Positions 62,801 to 64,000 of a DNA stretch of 64,000 nt are shown here, in pieces. The position numbers and the translations under genes were made by a program. The stretch covers positions 62,001 through 126,000 of the forward strand of contig JAJDCO010000112.1 of assembly GCA_029260795.1 (NCBI GenBank). Reading direction: 5' to 3'. This DNA is from Planctomycetota bacterium. GTDB lineage: Bacteria > Planctomycetota > OFTM77. Below the pieces are notes generated by a model. It worked only from the letters and a program-made list of their open reading frames with translations, made no database searches and was not told the DNA's origin. Numbering within the stretch: the first letter of the stretch is position 1; every line of letters starts with the position of its first letter.

Positions 62801-63302
62801 CGGTCTCGAGCTGCGAGAGAAGTCGTCGCAGCCGACCGGCACCCACGCCGGCCGAGAACAGCGCTTGCCCGACCTCGCCTTTTTGCTGCAGGAGATCCTC
62901 GCCTCCACGAATCAGCGTGGCGTGGTCGATGCCGAAGAGTGTTTGAAAGAGCTGCTCGCCGACTCCCGTGAGGAACCGTGCCAACGCATCCTCGGGGAGT
63001 GGCGTCTCGTCGGGTCCCAGCAGCGTCCGTTTGCGGCCCTTCTTGCGCACGATCTCCAGCTCGGTGCCGTCGGAATGCCGCAGTCGTCCGCCGACGCGGA
63101 GCTGTGGGCTCGGGTGCCGAAAGTCGTCGGAGGTCGAATGCGGGAACCCGTACAGCAGCGCCTTCAGCGCGCGCAGCGTGGAGCTCTTGCCGGCCTCGTT
63201 CTCGCCGAAGATCACGTGCAGGCCCGCCTGCCCGTCGGAGAGATCGAGGGTGCGGTCGGCGAACGGGCCGAATGCCTTCAAATGAAGCTCGCAGATCCTC
63301 AT
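59823..63302 (-). CDS. YhaN/SbcC-like AAA ATPase (SMC-type)
   Basis: 1159 residues from ATG 63302, which overlaps the upstream nuclease stop (ATGA, 63299-63302). Walker A is in GLHVIFGENEAGKSSTLRAL (residues about 30-46); LYGFPHSTSDDFRHPSPQLR is typical of YhaN. A very long Glu/Arg/Leu-rich coiled coil fills residues about 150-1050. The C-terminal lobe has DQLYLALRLATLEQHLE (signature region) and PFIVDDILINFDDERSRATL (Walker B). With a phosphoesterase partner it should form an SbcCD-like DNA end-processing complex, as YhaN/YhaO. Confidence 0.9.
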   Translation of the reverse strand: MRICELHLKAFGPFADRTLDLSDGQAGLHVIFGENEAGKSSTLRALKALLYGFPHSTSDDFRHPSPQLRVGGRLRHSDGTELEIVRKKGRKRTLLGPDETPLPEDALARFLTGVGEQLFQTLFGIDHATLIRGGEDLLQQKGEVGQALFSAGVGAGRLRRLLSQLETDAEALFKARGSNPSINKTLSALDEARRALKEASLPARQWEERRQEREVVGDRLSGIEQTVGALLAERRQLQSLQRALPRFASRRRLQQRLMASGDVIELAPDFAARRQDAERRLESALELQSRALKRLSELEHELEQLVGPKPVLEQAERLDALRESHGSHKKAQADRPRILREEARQLDEARHLLRRVRPDLDLGQVELLRPAWERRARLLKHAQERRRVDERIAEEQEALSRCREALTRLDQCWTETPAPPPSDELRAAWKAAQRAGDLDAEWHELHHQVERERRQLAEALARMPLGPRDLESLARLAAPPAPSVALFEQRELEIRDRSRHETTAREKLTTELAELDVRLGEVEAGGSVPSEDELLAARRERDALWQATRKDGADGEAAERFEAALRAADQLADRLRREADRVHQAASLRVRRERCVTALADADEVAATLQADRDRWADEWRGLWADTGLEPHSPSEMGAWLESRRQVLEKQPRLEDLTGRLRAVADRRRALGARLAELLGEEAPGDPLSLLEWGARAEQRLEEEDQRRRARADLERDLRERKQQETGHTEELARRNADQQRWDLQWDSLRTELALPAELSAEQADELVGDLTRLFDLVDKAATNERRVAGIDDDARRFEQEVQAFARQVAADLAELPVEVILGRLKTQLEEARRRETLREKNGLQIREQRQELNNAESTVETIQARIASLRTEARCGDEDDLEAIERHSAERRELRLELERLEQLLLEDGDGADLEELERRATGVTPAALEERLVRIGRELEQAEAQRNDLYTQLGVLQAELDRMDGSARSAELAERWQALVATLDTGVRQYIRLRLAAALLRREIDRYRQENQAPVLRRAEGLFVHLTRGSFQRLVEDVDDKERPILVGVRDSGERVPVAGMSEGTCDQLYLALRLATLEQHLERVEPMPFIVDDILINFDDERSRATLEVLAELSKRTQVILFTHHRRVFETARELSGEHDIWLHALGEASSLNLER

Positions 63303-64000
63303 CCCTCGGGCTCCTCGGTCGCCAGCCGATGGAGCAGCAGCTCCTGGACGTCCTCGAGGACCGAGGCGAGCGACTCCGAGGCGGTCGGGTCGAGAAAGTC
63401 CTCGCCCGCCAGAACGTCGCTCGGCAGCTTCTTGCGCAGGTCGGCCAGCTCCGGTACGAGCGAGGCGAGCTCGTCGGAATGCTCCCGGAGCCGCTGGATT
63501 GATCGCACCAGGCCACCGAGGGCTTCGTGCTCGGAGAGGAGATCCGACAGGGAAGCCGCGCGGCGCGTTGCCAGCTCGACTCGCTCGATCCACACGCCAT
63601 CCCCGCCCAGGCCGGTCGCGATCTGTCGGATGCCTTGCTTCCAGTGCTCGCTGCGCGCGTGCAGCTCGGCATGGGCCAGGCCGGCGCCCGTCAAGGTGAC
63701 GCGCACGCCGAGCGGACGACCCTCCGCCGCCGCGATCACGTGGCCGAGCTCCGGCTCCACGCGATCCAAGGCTTCCTCCGCGCTCTCGGCGTCGGCGACG
63801 TCGACCGCGCACCTCGCCCAGCGGAACACGTCGCAGTCGCGATGCTCCACCGACGTCACGTCGCCCCCGTCGATGGTCACCAGCGACGCACCCTTCGCGC
63901 CCGTTTCCTTGATGTGCCGGCCCTGGAGATTGCCCGGGTAAACGATCCAAGGGTCCTCGGTCACGACCTCACGCTGGTGCACGTGCCCCAAGGCCCAGTA
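63299..64000 (-). CDS. YhaO/SbcD-like DNA repair exonuclease, C-terminal part (5' end outside window)
   Basis: The frame is open to the window edge. The visible part begins YWALGHVHQREVV, the last metal-ligand motif (GHxH) of calcineurin-like DNA repair nucleases, then WIVYPGNLQGRHIKETG, typical of YhaO. The following 200 residues are the helical/beta cap domain (PLGVRVTLTGAGLAHAELHA; LASVLEDVQELLLHRLATEE). The main catalytic motifs lie outside. It overlaps the YhaN-like gene by four bases. Confidence 0.88.
   Translation of the reverse strand, partial: YWALGHVHQREVVTEDPWIVYPGNLQGRHIKETGAKGASLVTIDGGDVTSVEHRDCDVFRWARCAVDVADAESAEEALDRVEPELGHVIAAAEGRPLGVRVTLTGAGLAHAELHARSEHWKQGIRQIATGLGGDGVWIERVELATRRAASLSDLLSEHEALGGLVRSIQRLREHSDELASLVPELADLRKKLPSDVLAGEDFLDPTASESLASVLEDVQELLLHRLATEEPEG

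Noticed and set aside
1..64000. CRISPR arrays, toxin-antitoxin pairs or known anti-phage systems
   Set aside because: No repeat-spacer pattern or defence family was seen; RecBCD and the YhaN/YhaO pair are ordinary DNA-end processing systems.

Overview
The window is GC-rich and densely coded, with many ATGA or GTGA stop/start overlaps between co-directional genes. Several genes have a Planctomycetota flavour, though other large-genome phyla such as Acidobacteriota or Myxococcota cannot be excluded: an ECF sigma factor of the TIGR02999 type coupled to a Ser/Thr kinase, a VPS10/BNR-propeller protein, an SBBP-repeat protein, a Tat-exported Gfo/Idh/MocA oxidoreductase and an orphan EboD-type cyclase. 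No rRNA, tRNA, CRISPR array, prophage or intact insertion sequence was seen.

Layout. 0-9 kb: the end of a LolA-fold protein, a Lon-like protease, a Tat-type oxidoreductase, a SET-domain/GlpE-rhodanese pair, a purple-acid-phosphatase-like secreted enzyme and an EboD-type sugar phosphate cyclase. 9-15.3 kb: an ABM monooxygenase and a cupin, then a tight operon with a complete Mla/MCE lipid transporter (MlaE with fused STAS, MlaF, MlaD, PqiC-like lipoprotein) followed by a ferric-reductase-like flavoprotein and a small c-type cytochrome. 15.3-29.4 kb: lipoprotein, GGDEF-EAL protein, PLP decarboxylase, broken methyltransferase, kinase-sigma pair, broken Ig-like protein, hybrid histidine kinase and peroxiredoxin.

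29.8-36.8 kb is the most unusual part. It holds an intact acyl carrier protein surrounded by wreckage: a ketosynthase whose middle is inverted onto the minus strand, a second ketosynthase (chain-length-factor type, no active-site Cys) with no N-terminus and a frameshift in a C-rich repeat, a LolA-like fragment, a lipoprotein-like fragment, the C-terminal part of an LpxL-like acyltransferase, and a FabG with its catalytic middle deleted. This gene set matches the known content of aryl-polyene-like type II PKS/FAS clusters, so I read it as a scrambled, dying cluster.

37-47 kb: a lipoprotein, a 1291-residue VPS10/BNR protein with an inserted PDZ domain, a gamma-lyase/threonine-exporter pair divergent from an Lrp regulator, a triple-FKBP isomerase and a LOG protein. 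47-64 kb: a complete recC-recB-recD operon, an SBBP-repeat protein, a divergent HxlR/CPVC-thioredoxin pair, and a YhaN/SbcC-like ATPase with its YhaO/SbcD-like nuclease running off the end.

Three intergenic regions (4.6, 21.5 and 46.4 kb) share a roughly 100-nt element with two conserved ends at nearly fixed spacing. I do not recognise it and consider it, with the scrambled PKS locus, the best lead in the window.
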